A stretch of 64,000 nt of DNA from SIAQ01 sp963767835. Its GTDB lineage: Bacteria; Planctomycetota; Planctomycetia; Gemmatales; Gemmataceae. This document shows, one piece after another, positions 37,754 through 46,523 of the stretch (positions within the stretch are counted from its first letter, which is position 1; every line of letters starts with the position of its first letter). A program made the translations under genes and the position numbers. The notes below the pieces were generated by a model that worked only from the letters and a program-made list of their open reading frames with translations, made no database searches and was not told the origin of the DNA. The stretch lies in NCBI GenBank assembly GCA_963767835.1, contig CAVYFY010000006.1, forward strand, positions 124,001 through 188,000. The letters are read 5' to 3'.

Positions 37754-37805
37754 GTGAGGGATGGATAAATTGTACTTGCTCGCCTTGGGGCGTCAACGCC
37801 AACAC

Positions 37806-38216
37806 ATGAACCAGATTCCTCCGCACCCCCTATGGATCGGCACCATCGGCGATCTGAAAGATCTGCGCCGGCTTTACGATCTCGGCATTCGCGCGGTCGT
37901 TCAGCTCGCCTATGAAGATTCGCTGCCCGTGTTTCCTCACGACTTCACCAGTTGCCGATTCCCGCTCGTGGATGGCGGCGACAATGATGCGGACGTCGTA
38001 CAACTGGCCGTCAGCATGGTGACACGGCTGGTGGAGCGGAAGTTCGCGACGCTGGTCTGCTGCGGGGCCGGTTTGAGCCGATCGCCGGCAATTGTCGCTG
38101 CAGCGCTGGCGCGGATCACCAAGAAACCGTTCGCCGACTGCGTGAACCACGTGGCGACACATCGCCCTTGCGACATCCATCCAGCTCTTTTCGCTCAGCT
38201 TCAAGATCTATCATGA
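37806..38216 (+). CDS. Dual-specificity protein phosphatase-like protein
   Basis: A 136-residue protein of the cysteine-based phosphatase fold. The P-loop reads VCCGAGLSRSP: catalytic Cys at about 86 and Arg at 92 fit Cx5R, but the preceding residue is Cys where His is normal. The start MNQIPPHPLWIGTIGD resembles the beta-rich N-terminus of small DSPs, and the general-acid Asp could lie in the loop VDGGDNDAD. The start at 37806 avoids overlap with the tRNA; an upstream GTG at 37761 is also open. It overlaps the STAND gene start by 4 nt (ATGA), so the two are coupled. Confidence 0.82.
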   Translation: MNQIPPHPLWIGTIGDLKDLRRLYDLGIRAVVQLAYEDSLPVFPHDFTSCRFPLVDGGDNDADVVQLAVSMVTRLVERKFATLVCCGAGLSRSPAIVAAALARITKKPFADCVNHVATHRPCDIHPALFAQLQDLS

Positions 38217-40321
38217 AACGACCTGCCGCCATCCATCATTGCACGCCGCAACCGATGCACTTCTTCGGCCGGCACGCGGAGCTTGCGCTCTTGGATACGG
38301 CTCTCGACGGCGGTGAGCCGAGCATCGCGGCATTGATCGGGCTCGGCGGGCAAGGCAAGACCGCCATCGCGCAGCATTGGCTTTCTTCCATGCTCCGCGG
38401 GGGTGAGAGGGCAGTTGCACCCGATGGCATTTTCCTCTGGAGCTTCTATCGCGGCAAAGATAGCGATCGCTGCCTGCGCGAAATGCTCGCCTATGCGGAT
38501 CGGCTCGACAAGCCCCCCGATGTTTCCGCGAGTTGGTGTGTCGATCGCCTGGTGCCGATTCTGCGGCGGGAGCGCTGGGCGGTGGTTCTGGACGGCGCCG
38601 AAGTCGTGCAGCACGAGCAAGGCGCGTGGTATGGCCGATTTGTTCACCCCGAGCTGGGGCGGTTGCTGGAAGAACTGGCATCGATATCGATTCCCGGCGT
38701 GGTAGTCGTGACGAGCCGATTCCCGCTGCCGACGCTGCAGGATCGCCGACATGCCCGGATTCTGTCGCTCGCCGCTCTGGACGCCGACAGCGCGGTCGGG
38801 CTACTCGGAAGCCTCGGCGTGCGCGGCGATCTCCACGAAGCTGCACGAGCATGCGGGATGCACGCCAAGGCGGTGGAATTGATCGGCGCCTGGCTCGTGC
38901 ACTACCACGGCGGCGCCGCGGCTCATTATCGGGAATTACCCGTAGCCTCGTTGACCGGCGGTAGCGATGAGGAAAATCACGTGGCGCGCGTCTTGCTCGC
39001 CTTGCAATCGGCAATGCCGGCGGAGTTGCAAGACATCCTCGCGCTGGCGACATCGTTTCGTCAGCCGGCCACGGAGTTGCGGCTGCTTGAATACCTGCGC
39101 AGCGAGCCGTTGCGACATCTGTTGCACGACACCTGGGGCCGGCCTTACGCCTCGTTTGCCACGCGCTCCACCGATTGGCTGAGGCAACAGGTGCAAACGC
39201 TGGTGGACCTGCGCCTGCTGGAGCGTGTCAACTTGGGCCGCTCGGAGATGCTGGACGCCGACCAACGCGTGCTCGACGCCCATCCCCTGGTGCGGCGCGG
39301 CTTCGAGCACGTGCTCGGCGCGGCCGGCGCTTCCCACAGCGCCAAGAGCCGAGCGGGGTTCTTGCGTGGCCGGCCGGATCGCCGACCGCCGCAATCGCTC
39401 GAAGAGGCCCGCGAGGAAGTCGAGCTGTTCCACGCCTACGCCGACGCGGGAATGTGGAACGAAGCCGACAGCACCTTCGTCGCGCTCGACAATCCGAAGC
39501 ATCGCTTTCTCGCGCCGGCGTTCGAACGCGATCTGCTCTTGCGTTTCTTCCCCAACGGCGATTGGCGGCAGCCGCCGCTCTGGCCAGGCTTCGGACGCTA
39601 TCGCAGCCTGGCGATCTGCTTCGAGATGCTCGGGCAATTCGACGACGCCATTGCCGCGTACCGCCCCGCCGACGCCGCCCTGCGTGGCGATGTCCTGATC
39701 GCCCTGGGCCGAGTGCAGCCGTTCCTCGACGAGCCACAGGCCGCTCATCCGTGGCAAACGCTTTGGCAAGCCTATCGTGCTCATGCCTTGTGCCTGCTTG
39801 GTTCGGGAGAAGAAGCTTTCCGTATCGCCCAGAGCATTGTGCCCACCGATGTCTACGAATGGTCGCACGTCTTCGAATGCCTGCTGCGCCTGGGCCGGCT
39901 GGACGCCATTGACCTCGGCAGCCTGCTTTATCGCCCGCCGCTGGCCGACGAGCACCGCTTCAGCCGTCTGGCCCGCGAACGCATGCGCCTCGATTACCTG
40001 CGCCTGCGAAGCCATGCGCCCGGTGATCTCGGCACGCAATATCGCGAGTTGCTGGAGGCGTATGATCGCGGCGGCTTGCCCTTTGAGCGCGTGCTGACCC
40101 GGCTCAGCTATGGACGATTGCTGCTGGCATTGGGAGACGCGGAGCAGGCGCGGGCGATTGCGGCGGGGGCGCTGGAGATTTGCAGGCGGTTTAGGATGAC
40201 GCTGCTGGAAGGCGATTGCTTGATTATGGAGGTTGATGCTGGCTTTCCGTCGCGAGATGCAATAACATTTCTTGGAATTGAGCCCGACGGAATCCATTCC
40301 GGTGTTAAGATAAGAAGGTAG
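38213..40321 (+). CDS. STAND-type NTPase with helical repeats
   Basis: A 702-residue signal-transduction ATPase. The N-terminus has FFGRHAELALLDTAL typical of STAND proteins, then Walker A GLGGQGKTAIAQ (about 43-54), Walker B WAVVLDGAEV (about 122-131), and the sensor TSRFPLP (about 167-173). A winged-helix-like region follows (about 265-345), then a C-terminal half of helical repeats resembling TPRs (RYRSLAICFEMLGQFDDAIA). STAND proteins act as switches that oligomerise on binding a trigger. No effector domain is fused, so the effector may be a neighbour. It overlaps the phosphatase-like gene and is 6 nt from the next gene. Confidence 0.87.
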   Translation: MKRPAAIHHCTPQPMHFFGRHAELALLDTALDGGEPSIAALIGLGGQGKTAIAQHWLSSMLRGGERAVAPDGIFLWSFYRGKDSDRCLREMLAYADRLDKPPDVSASWCVDRLVPILRRERWAVVLDGAEVVQHEQGAWYGRFVHPELGRLLEELASISIPGVVVVTSRFPLPTLQDRRHARILSLAALDADSAVGLLGSLGVRGDLHEAARACGMHAKAVELIGAWLVHYHGGAAAHYRELPVASLTGGSDEENHVARVLLALQSAMPAELQDILALATSFRQPATELRLLEYLRSEPLRHLLHDTWGRPYASFATRSTDWLRQQVQTLVDLRLLERVNLGRSEMLDADQRVLDAHPLVRRGFEHVLGAAGASHSAKSRAGFLRGRPDRRPPQSLEEAREEVELFHAYADAGMWNEADSTFVALDNPKHRFLAPAFERDLLLRFFPNGDWRQPPLWPGFGRYRSLAICFEMLGQFDDAIAAYRPADAALRGDVLIALGRVQPFLDEPQAAHPWQTLWQAYRAHALCLLGSGEEAFRIAQSIVPTDVYEWSHVFECLLRLGRLDAIDLGSLLYRPPLADEHRFSRLARERMRLDYLRLRSHAPGDLGTQYRELLEAYDRGGLPFERVLTRLSYGRLLLALGDAEQARAIAAGALEICRRFRMTLLEGDCLIMEVDAGFPSRDAITFLGIEPDGIHSGVKIRR

Positions 40322-40327
40322 AAAGCC

Positions 40328-40723
40328 ATGAGCCAAAGGCCCGCGGCGATCGGTTTGCTCGTATGCGAACAGGTTATCATCGAGGAGGATACGCATAACG
40401 TGACGCCGGTGAATTGCTTTGCCAAACGCAGCTTTCGGCAATTTCCATCGGAACCATCCACCTTTTTCGTGTTTGCCATCCTGAACGATGGGAGTGGGAA
40501 GGTGACGCTTTATGTGACGGTTCAGCGGCTCGACAACCTTGACCAAATGCGGCGAGTTTCGAGAGAAGCGGTGTTCCGGGACCAACTGGAGGAAGTGTTG
40601 TGCATCGTCCGCATGCGCAATTTCTCATTCCCAGTTCCGGGGGCCTACGAGGTATCGCTGTTCGCCGACGGGGAAATAATTGCGCAGCGTAGATTCCGTA
40701 TTACGAAAAAGGAGACATCATGA
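40328..40723 (+). CDS. DUF6941-like small protein
   Basis: A 131-residue protein starting MSQRPAAIGLLVCEQVIIEE. The pattern of LLVCEQVIIEEDTHNVTPVN, then FPSEPSTFFVFAILNDG, and a C-terminal FPVPGAYEVSLFADGEIIAQ is like the DUF6941 group from memory; the predicted fold is all-beta. It starts 6 nt after the STAND gene and overlaps the next gene by 4 nt. The role is unknown. A second protein with the same layout is at 44416-44844. Confidence 0.72.
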   Translation: MSQRPAAIGLLVCEQVIIEEDTHNVTPVNCFAKRSFRQFPSEPSTFFVFAILNDGSGKVTLYVTVQRLDNLDQMRRVSREAVFRDQLEEVLCIVRMRNFSFPVPGAYEVSLFADGEIIAQRRFRITKKETS

Positions 40724-40932
40724 ACCCTTCCGCAACCGACCTCAACGATGACGGCGGTTTTGACAGCCGCGATTGCGTGATTCTCTTTATGGATTGCGCG
40801 GAGGGCGAGGTCCAGCCGCCGAGCCCCGAAATTTTGAAATGGGCCGCCGCCGAGCGCGAACGTCTTGCCAAATACGGATTCAACCTGGATGGCACGCGCA
40901 TTCAGCCGCCGGACGCGCCTGAGAAAAAATAG
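40720..40932 (+). CDS. Small hypothetical protein, end of the STAND operon
   Basis: A 70-residue acidic protein starting MNPSATDLNDDGGFDSRDCV; its ATG overlaps the preceding stop. The sequence DCAEGEVQPPSPEILKWAAA is followed by RERLAKYGFNLDGTRIQPPD. No family recognised. The tight coupling to the upstream gene supports it being a real product of the four-gene operon. Confidence 0.65.
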   Translation: MNPSATDLNDDGGFDSRDCVILFMDCAEGEVQPPSPEILKWAAAERERLAKYGFNLDGTRIQPPDAPEKK

Positions 40933-40984
40933 GCGCGACGTCAAGGCAATGCAAAGGGGCCATCTCTGCGGAAGGATGTAAGCT

Positions 40985-41517
40985 TTGGACCACATGCGCT
41001 GCCTTCGTTGCGGCACATCATTTCCACCTCCAGCGCCACGATGTCCGCAATGTGGGACCCCGAATGGCACATTCTCTGAGGCCGTACCAAGTGGGGCATT
41101 CACGGATGTCGAACTTGGCGAAGGCGCCGCCCAAATTCAGGAGAACAACGACGCTGCGACAGAGTTCCCTGATATCCGCCTTCGAGACAAGCACGCCTAT
41201 TACTCCACCTGGACGCTGGTTGTGCTCGTGCTAGCGGCATTGAATGTGCCCGCTCTACTCCTTCTGGTCCTGTCAATTGCTATTCGCGGTAGAAATCAGT
41301 GGGGAGCAGAAACGACCGATTGGGTGATTTTGGCCGTGAGTGGAATTCTGATGGCTTCTACTTTTCGTATGGCTCGCGCCACCTGAAGAAACACTATGTT
41401 GTTGCTGGAAAAAATGTCGGCGTTAGGTGGTACCAGGCGATCTTTTTCATATTCCTCGTTTTCGGGGGGATGTTTCTGGTTGTGGCCATCTTGACATATG
41501 CATCCGCGAAGCAATGA
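40985..41517 (+). CDS. Zinc-ribbon membrane protein, probably frameshifted
   Basis: A zinc ribbon at the N-terminus (CLRCGTSFPPPAPRCPQCGT) is followed by an acidic linker and a transmembrane helix (WTLVVLVLAALNVPALLLLV). The first frame ends at 41386. The frame open from before 41299 to 41517 supplies a second membrane helix (AIFFIFLVFGGMFLVVAILT) in a natural continuation, so one base may be missing between about 41340 and 41386. A TTG start at 40985 has GGAAGG at good spacing; the next ATG is 40994. Restored length is about 177 residues. Function unknown. Confidence 0.6.
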
Positions 41518-41530
41518 TCGGAATTCGAGC

Positions 41531-43723
41531 CTATTGCGAATCCTTGCTCAGATGCGCCACAACGATGCGAATCTCATCGTACGACACCTTCTCCTCCAGT
41601 GCGATGAAGAGCGGCTTGAGCCGGGCGCTGCCGTGCTTGCCGACCGCTTCCGCGACTCGATCATAAACATCCGCGGCAACCCACGCGGCAACACTGGCCG
41701 GCTTCTCTTGCCGGATGAATTCGTACAGGTAATCGGCGACCGTCCCCCGCGCCCGGCCCGTTTGGTGCATCACGTCTTCGATGGCCGCTCCCTCGCGAAA
41801 CAGTTGAAAAGCTTGAGCCAGCACCGCCGTCATTGTCTTCGGCGAAGCGGGTGCAACGGCGACAGGCCCGGCTTCGTTGTCCATCGCCAGCGCGTGCTCC
41901 CCGCAATACTCCTTGACGATCGACAGCACCAGATGGCCGTAGGTACGCAGCTTCTGATCGCCGATGCCGTAGATCATACGCAGCTTCTCGGAGTCCGACG
42001 GCCGCACTCGCGCAAGTTGCCGCAATGTCTCGTCGCTCATGATGACGTAAGGCGGCTTGCCCGATTGCTTGGCGAGATCGAACCGCCATTTGCGCAGCGA
42101 CTCGAACAGATTCCGCTCGACGCCGTCCCACGACACCACGTCGGCGCGCGATTGCTTCACCTTCTCCGATTTCTTCCGCACCGGCTGCGTGAGCTGCACT
42201 TTTTGCTTGCCCTTCATCACCTCCCATGACGCGAGATTCAATTTCAGCACCGGATATTCGTCGCCCGCCTTCGCGAGCACCCCCTGGCCGATGAGCTGGA
42301 AAATCCAGTCGCGCAGCACCTTGACCGAATGCTCCTTGAGCAGGCCGTAGGTGCTGAGCTTGTCGTGCTGGAGTTGGCGGATGCGCTCGCTGTCGTCGGC
42401 CCGCAAGACGCCGATGACGTGGTTGACGCCGAAGCGCTCCTTGACGCGGGCCACGCAGGAAAGAATCTTCTGCGCGATCACCAGCGATTCCCCATCGGCA
42501 ACGATTTCCACGTCGCCCAGGCACAGATCGCACGCCGCACAACTCGGCTCGGCATAGGTCTGCCCGAAGTAGCCGACCAGCGCCTTGTGCCGGCAGACGG
42601 CGCCGCGGGCATAGTTGTCCATGTCGGTCAGATGCTTGGTCGCGTTGGGCAGAAAATCGGCGTCTACGTTATTTTCCTGAGCCGACTTCTCGAGGATCGA
42701 ACGCCAGAGCACAAAATCCTGCCCCGAATGCAGGAGCACGCACTCCGCTTCCAGCCCGTCGCGCCCGGCTCGGCCCGTCTCCTGCTGATAATGCTCGACC
42801 GATTTCGGCATCGACGTATGCAGCACGAAGCGGATGTTCGAGCGGTCGATCCCCATGCCGAACGCGACCGTGGCGACGACGATGTCGCAATCCTCGTTGA
42901 TGAACAGCTCCTGCACGCGCGTCCGTTCCTCGGTGTCCTTGCCCGCGTGATATGCCTCGGACTTGAAGCCCCAGCTTCGCACCATCGCGTTGGTCTCGTC
43001 CACGTTTTTCTTGCTCAGGCAATAGATGATGCCCGCTTCGCCTTGATGGCGGTCGAGAATCTCGCGGACTTGCTTTTCCAGATTCTGGCGAGGCAACACG
43101 CGATAGGTGAGATTGGGCCGATCGAAGTTGCCGACGAGGACGAGCGGATTAGCGAGCGAAAGCTGCTTGCAAATATCGGCTCGCACCTGCTCGGTCGCCG
43201 TCGCGGTGTAGCCGTGCACCGAAACGCCGGGGAACAGCTCCTTGATTCGGCTCAACATGCGATATTCGGGGCGAAAATCGTGCCCCCAATGGCTGATGCA
43301 ATGGGCCTCATCGATCGCAAACGTCTTGACGCCGACCTGCCGGCACAGGTTGTGAAATTCCGGCATCATCAACCGCTCCGGCGACACGAACAGCAGCCGA
43401 ATCGCCCCATCGCGGACATCCTGCTCGAAATTGAAGCGTTCGCGCGGCGACAGCGAGCTATCAAGCTGCACCGCGGGAATGCCGCACGATTGCAGTCCGT
43501 CCACCTGATCCTTCATGAGGGCGATGAGCGGCGAGACGACAACGGTGGTGCCGCCGCGCAGGACGGCGGGGGCCTGAAAGCAAAGCGATTTACCGCCGCC
43601 GGTGGGCAGAACCAAGAGCGAATCGCGGCCATCGAGGACGGCGCGCATCGCGTCCTCCTGGAGCGGGCGGAAGGTGGCGAAGCCCCAGTGTTTTTGGACG
43701 ATTTGTTTGAGTTGCTCCATCAT
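41531..43723 (-). CDS. recQ: ATP-dependent DNA helicase RecQ
   Basis: A 730-residue 3'-5' helicase for DNA repair and recombination. Walker A is LPTGGGKSLCFQAPA (near 39), motif II IDEAHCISHWGHDFRPEY, motif VI QQETGRAGRDGLEAECVLL. The RecQ zinc-binding module is present with Cys residues in AVCRHKALVGYFG and CAACDLCLGD. A winged-helix region follows, then an HRDC domain (LRKWRFDLAKQSGKPPYVIM) and a C-terminal helical extension (about 620-730). The full set of domains suggests a normal housekeeping helicase. Its stop lies 13 nt from the convergent zinc-ribbon gene stop. Confidence 0.96.
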   Translation of the reverse strand: MMEQLKQIVQKHWGFATFRPLQEDAMRAVLDGRDSLLVLPTGGGKSLCFQAPAVLRGGTTVVVSPLIALMKDQVDGLQSCGIPAVQLDSSLSPRERFNFEQDVRDGAIRLLFVSPERLMMPEFHNLCRQVGVKTFAIDEAHCISHWGHDFRPEYRMLSRIKELFPGVSVHGYTATATEQVRADICKQLSLANPLVLVGNFDRPNLTYRVLPRQNLEKQVREILDRHQGEAGIIYCLSKKNVDETNAMVRSWGFKSEAYHAGKDTEERTRVQELFINEDCDIVVATVAFGMGIDRSNIRFVLHTSMPKSVEHYQQETGRAGRDGLEAECVLLHSGQDFVLWRSILEKSAQENNVDADFLPNATKHLTDMDNYARGAVCRHKALVGYFGQTYAEPSCAACDLCLGDVEIVADGESLVIAQKILSCVARVKERFGVNHVIGVLRADDSERIRQLQHDKLSTYGLLKEHSVKVLRDWIFQLIGQGVLAKAGDEYPVLKLNLASWEVMKGKQKVQLTQPVRKKSEKVKQSRADVVSWDGVERNLFESLRKWRFDLAKQSGKPPYVIMSDETLRQLARVRPSDSEKLRMIYGIGDQKLRTYGHLVLSIVKEYCGEHALAMDNEAGPVAVAPASPKTMTAVLAQAFQLFREGAAIEDVMHQTGRARGTVADYLYEFIRQEKPASVAAWVAADVYDRVAEAVGKHGSARLKPLFIALEEKVSYDEIRIVVAHLSKDSQ

Positions 43724-43790
43724 GGCAGCATTGTATCGGGTTAATAGAATGTTGGGAACGAGAACGTCGATGACATTAGGGGGCTAATTC

Positions 43791-44117
43791 ATGCTTAGCG
43801 TTGAATGCCCAACGTGCGGGGCGCAAATCACGGATGTGCCTGGCAAGGTGGTGCAATGCGCGTGTGGGGAGCAAATTAAGGTCGGAAAAAAACAACGCTT
43901 TCCCATTGAGAATGAGCGCCTCCCAAGTGGACGAGTTTTCACTTGCCCCTACTGCAAGACGCACCTACCGCCGACCGCTGTACGCAAGACCTCGGCCGCA
44001 GGCTGGATTGTTTTCGTGATTTTGCTCGTCGTCTTTTTTCCGTTGTGCATACTTGGGTTATTTCTCAAGGACGAATACCACGTATGCTCATCTTGCGGCG
44101 TGAAAATTGGCGGCTAG
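43791..44117 (+). CDS. Double zinc-ribbon membrane protein
   Basis: A 108-residue protein. The N-terminus has a ribbon-like pair (CPTCGAQ and CACGEQ), then CPYCKTH in the middle, a transmembrane helix (AGWIVFVILLVVFFPLCILG), and a final CSSCGVK that can complete a second ribbon. This arrangement resembles small bacterial zinc-ribbon membrane proteins of unknown role. It is divergent from recQ, whose start is 67 nt away. Confidence 0.72.
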   Translation: MLSVECPTCGAQITDVPGKVVQCACGEQIKVGKKQRFPIENERLPSGRVFTCPYCKTHLPPTAVRKTSAAGWIVFVILLVVFFPLCILGLFLKDEYHVCSSCGVKIGG

Positions 44118-44220
44118 AATGCGCCGTCGATTCGGGAATGCATGGCCGTGGTCGTGTCCATGCACGGTGCACGTCGTCACACCGGCTTTCGGAGCCGGCG
44201 ATTGCATTATGCAACTCCGG

Positions 44221-44412
44221 CTACTTGCGTTTGCGCGTCCTCGGCTTGCTGCCATTGTCAAATGCCGCGAGCGCTTTCTCCCGGGCAGCCATCGCTTTTT
44301 CGGCCGCCCGGACGCGACGCTCAAGTTCGGCGAACTCCGCAGGATCGGTGACCTCAACGAGCTCGCACTCTACCAAAACTCCCTTAACGGGCTTGCGTGC
44401 TTTCTTTTTCAT
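44221..44412 (-). CDS. Small Lys/Arg-rich coiled-coil protein
   Basis: A 63-residue basic protein with a short beta start (VKGVLVECELVEVTDPAEFA) and a helix rich in Ala, Arg and Lys (RRVRAAEKAMAAREKALAAF). Its ribosome site GAGGAG lies at the end of the upstream gene, whose stop is 3 nt away, so the pair is co-translated. No family recognised. Confidence 0.65.
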   Translation of the reverse strand: MKKKARKPVKGVLVECELVEVTDPAEFAELERRVRAAEKAMAAREKALAAFDNGSKPRTRKRK

Positions 44413-44415
44413 GGG

Positions 44416-44844
44416 TTAGCTCCTCTCGGTTGAGACATAAAACGGCATTTCCCCTTTGAGAACATCGGTGCCTTGTTCTTGAAAAAACCACATCTGCACG
44501 GTGTACTTTCCCTCTTCCGGAAAACGGCACCGGATCGCGGCGCGGCCAATGAATAGCCCACCATCTGCACCGAAGGTCGGCCTTGGGGCAATATGTGTGT
44601 AGAAGACCGTCCGATCGGTCCGGTCATTCACCACGCGCACGTTACACGGAAACGTGCCGGCACGGGGACTGGAGAGCACGAAGAAAAGCCACAGCCGAGC
44701 GGGAATAAATGGCAAGGCATCGGCGGTGATCCATTGGCGGGCCCCTTTCAAGTGAAAGACGCCTGCTTCATATCTGCTCTCGCGCACGCCGTCGCAGATT
44801 GCCATCATCCGAACTCGTGGCGTCAACGCGGCAGCCGCCATCAT
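44416..44844 (-). CDS. DUF6941-like small protein (second copy type)
   Basis: A 142-residue protein starting MMAAAALTPRVRMMAICDGV. The motif MMAICDGVRESRYEAGVFHL followed by PFIPARLWLFFVLSSPRAGT and FPEEGKYTVQMWFFQ has the same order as the 40328 gene, and the group resembles DUF6941 from memory. A GGGAAG site precedes the start. Another short gene follows at once (44221-44412), matching the layout of the 40328/40720 pair. Confidence 0.7.
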   Translation of the reverse strand: MMAAAALTPRVRMMAICDGVRESRYEAGVFHLKGARQWITADALPFIPARLWLFFVLSSPRAGTFPCNVRVVNDRTDRTVFYTHIAPRPTFGADGGLFIGRAAIRCRFPEEGKYTVQMWFFQEQGTDVLKGEMPFYVSTERS

Positions 44845-44929
44845 GGCTTCCCTTTGCCCGATCGCGAACCTTCTGTCAGGCTAACAGGCCAAGCTGAGTT
44901 CAACAAGCCCCGGAGCGATTGCACGGGCA

Positions 44930-45796
44930 TCATTTTCCCCCATCGATGAACACGTTCTTCTCCCACCGATATTGGGTTTCGACCGTTCCGCCGGCCCGCA
45001 CTACCACCGCGTGTACCTGTTCCTTCGGTTTCGCCCAAGCGTAGCGCACCATGATGCCCGCTTCGGGATCGTACTCGCGGCGCATCACCACCCAGCTCGG
45101 CATCCAACAGACGAGCTCGTATGTCCCCGCCGGCACCTGCTCGATCTTGAAACGACCATCCGCGTCGGTCCGCGCGTAATAGGGATGCTCCGCGACGAAA
45201 AGATGCGCGTGCAGCCAGTAGTAGCCGGCCCCACTGGTCAGATCGACGATGCCGGGCTTGCTCAGGGAGCGCCGACCTGGCCGATCAGGCACTTGCAACG
45301 GAGCCGCGAAGAACGCTGCTCCACGACCACGCAGTAAATGGTAATCGGGATCGCGGTTGACGAATTCGATGTCGCCGCCGACCGGCACGAAGCCGACGTT
45401 GGATACGTGGTTTCCCTGATGCACCTGCAACAGCCGATCCTTGAATTCGATGCGAACGCTGGGATGGTCCCACGGTTTCGCGGCATGTGGATCGATGCCG
45501 CGCAGGAAAACGACGGCCCCCATGACGCCGCCATTTTTCACTTGCGGATAGTGCGGCAGCGTGCAGTGGACCGGATTCTTGTAAAGATTCGGCTGAAACG
45601 CGTTGGTGTTATTCAGCATCGGCTTGGCGACCGGCACATCGCCGTCCCAGACGACTCGGCCGTGGATGGAGCCGGCCGTGGCGGAGTTGAAGGATGAGGC
45701 GATCGGAACTCGCGCCGGCTGCGATTTCTCGGGCGGCTCGGTGCAGCCCAGCAGCGTCAAAAGGCCCAGAGCGATCGTCGATGTGCGTCCATGCAT
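44930..45796 (-). CDS. Lipoprotein with carboxypeptidase-regulatory-like domain
   Basis: A 288-residue exported protein with a lipoprotein signal (MHGRTSTIALGLLTLLGC). The body begins GSIHGRVVWDGDVPVAKPML, has a cupredoxin-like region with VGFVPVGGDIEFVNRDPDYH, and later a beta-sandwich with YYARTDADGRFKIEQVPAGT that matches carboxypeptidase-regulatory or transthyretin-like folds. Similar proteins are common in planctomycete secretomes. A metal site is possible (several His) but not shown. Likely periplasmic or outer-membrane tethered. Confidence 0.75.
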   Translation of the reverse strand: MHGRTSTIALGLLTLLGCTEPPEKSQPARVPIASSFNSATAGSIHGRVVWDGDVPVAKPMLNNTNAFQPNLYKNPVHCTLPHYPQVKNGGVMGAVVFLRGIDPHAAKPWDHPSVRIEFKDRLLQVHQGNHVSNVGFVPVGGDIEFVNRDPDYHLLRGRGAAFFAAPLQVPDRPGRRSLSKPGIVDLTSGAGYYWLHAHLFVAEHPYYARTDADGRFKIEQVPAGTYELVCWMPSWVVMRREYDPEAGIMVRYAWAKPKEQVHAVVVRAGGTVETQYRWEKNVFIDGGK

Positions 45797-45900
45797 GCGT
45801 GAGGTGTACTACATTTTGCACGATGCGGGCAAGATGGAAATGAATGGAGATTCTTGATTAACCCACAGGAACGCTGCGCTTATCCTGGGGCTTACGCGGA

Positions 45901-46416
45901 TCAATACCATTCCGGCGTGACGAGCCATTGCAGGGAGCCGAGCCCCTTGGCGGGTAGATCGCCGCAGGTAATGAAGGCGACGCCGGCTTTGGCGATGTCG
46001 ATCTGGGATTTCTTGTTGCCCAAAAGCCACGCGGCGAATTCCCCCAGGTGCGGCATATGCCCCACCAAGCCGATTTTGTCGCCCCCTGTCTTCAGCAGAT
46101 ACTTGCTCAGCTTGCGTGGTTTACCGGAGGGCGCGAGCGCATCGCAGGTGTCCAGGATCAACTCCGGCCTCGACCAGGCGCGCAACAGGATCTCCGCTGT
46201 CTGCCGGGCTCGCAGCAATGGGCTCGTAACCAGCTTGTCCAGCATAATGCCCTTCGCTTGCAAAGCCATCGCGGCGGCATGAGCGTCGGCTTCCCCCTTC
46301 TCGCTCAAGGGGCGGTCATCATCATCGGTGATGCCGCGCTCTCCCAAAGCCAGCGCGTCGGCATGTCGGATCAAGTAAAGCTGCACGCGATCTCTCCCGG
46401 TTGGATTCTCATGCAA
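45901..46416 (-). CDS. sixA: Phosphohistidine phosphatase SixA-like
   Basis: A 171-residue histidine phosphatase superfamily protein. The catalytic RHG-type motif is LYLIRHADALALGERG near residue 14, followed by RPLSEKGEADAHAAAMAL and SPLLRARQTAEIL; the second catalytic His is in GLVGHMPHLGEFAAWLLG. Length and motif order fit SixA, which dephosphorylates phosphohistidine on signalling or phosphotransfer proteins. The true substrate here is unknown. Confidence 0.9.
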   Translation of the reverse strand: MHENPTGRDRVQLYLIRHADALALGERGITDDDDRPLSEKGEADAHAAAMALQAKGIMLDKLVTSPLLRARQTAEILLRAWSRPELILDTCDALAPSGKPRKLSKYLLKTGGDKIGLVGHMPHLGEFAAWLLGNKKSQIDIAKAGVAFITCGDLPAKGLGSLQWLVTPEWY

Positions 46417-46523
46417 CGCAATTTCTGCGACTAACTGATTGGCCAGACGAATGTTGCGCTAATGCGTTGCACGCATACACCGACTCCCCGGCCTTGCAAC
46501 GGACGAACAAAGCTCACGGAAAG

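Noticed and set aside
38936..40585. A 549-codon open frame on the minus strand
   Set aside because: Antisense to the STAND gene; stop-free because of GC-rich third positions. The plus-strand protein has clear Walker motifs.
42329..43744. A 471-codon open frame on the plus strand
   Set aside because: It is antisense to recQ across its whole length and its composition is that of a high-GC shadow frame; no ribosome site or family motif.
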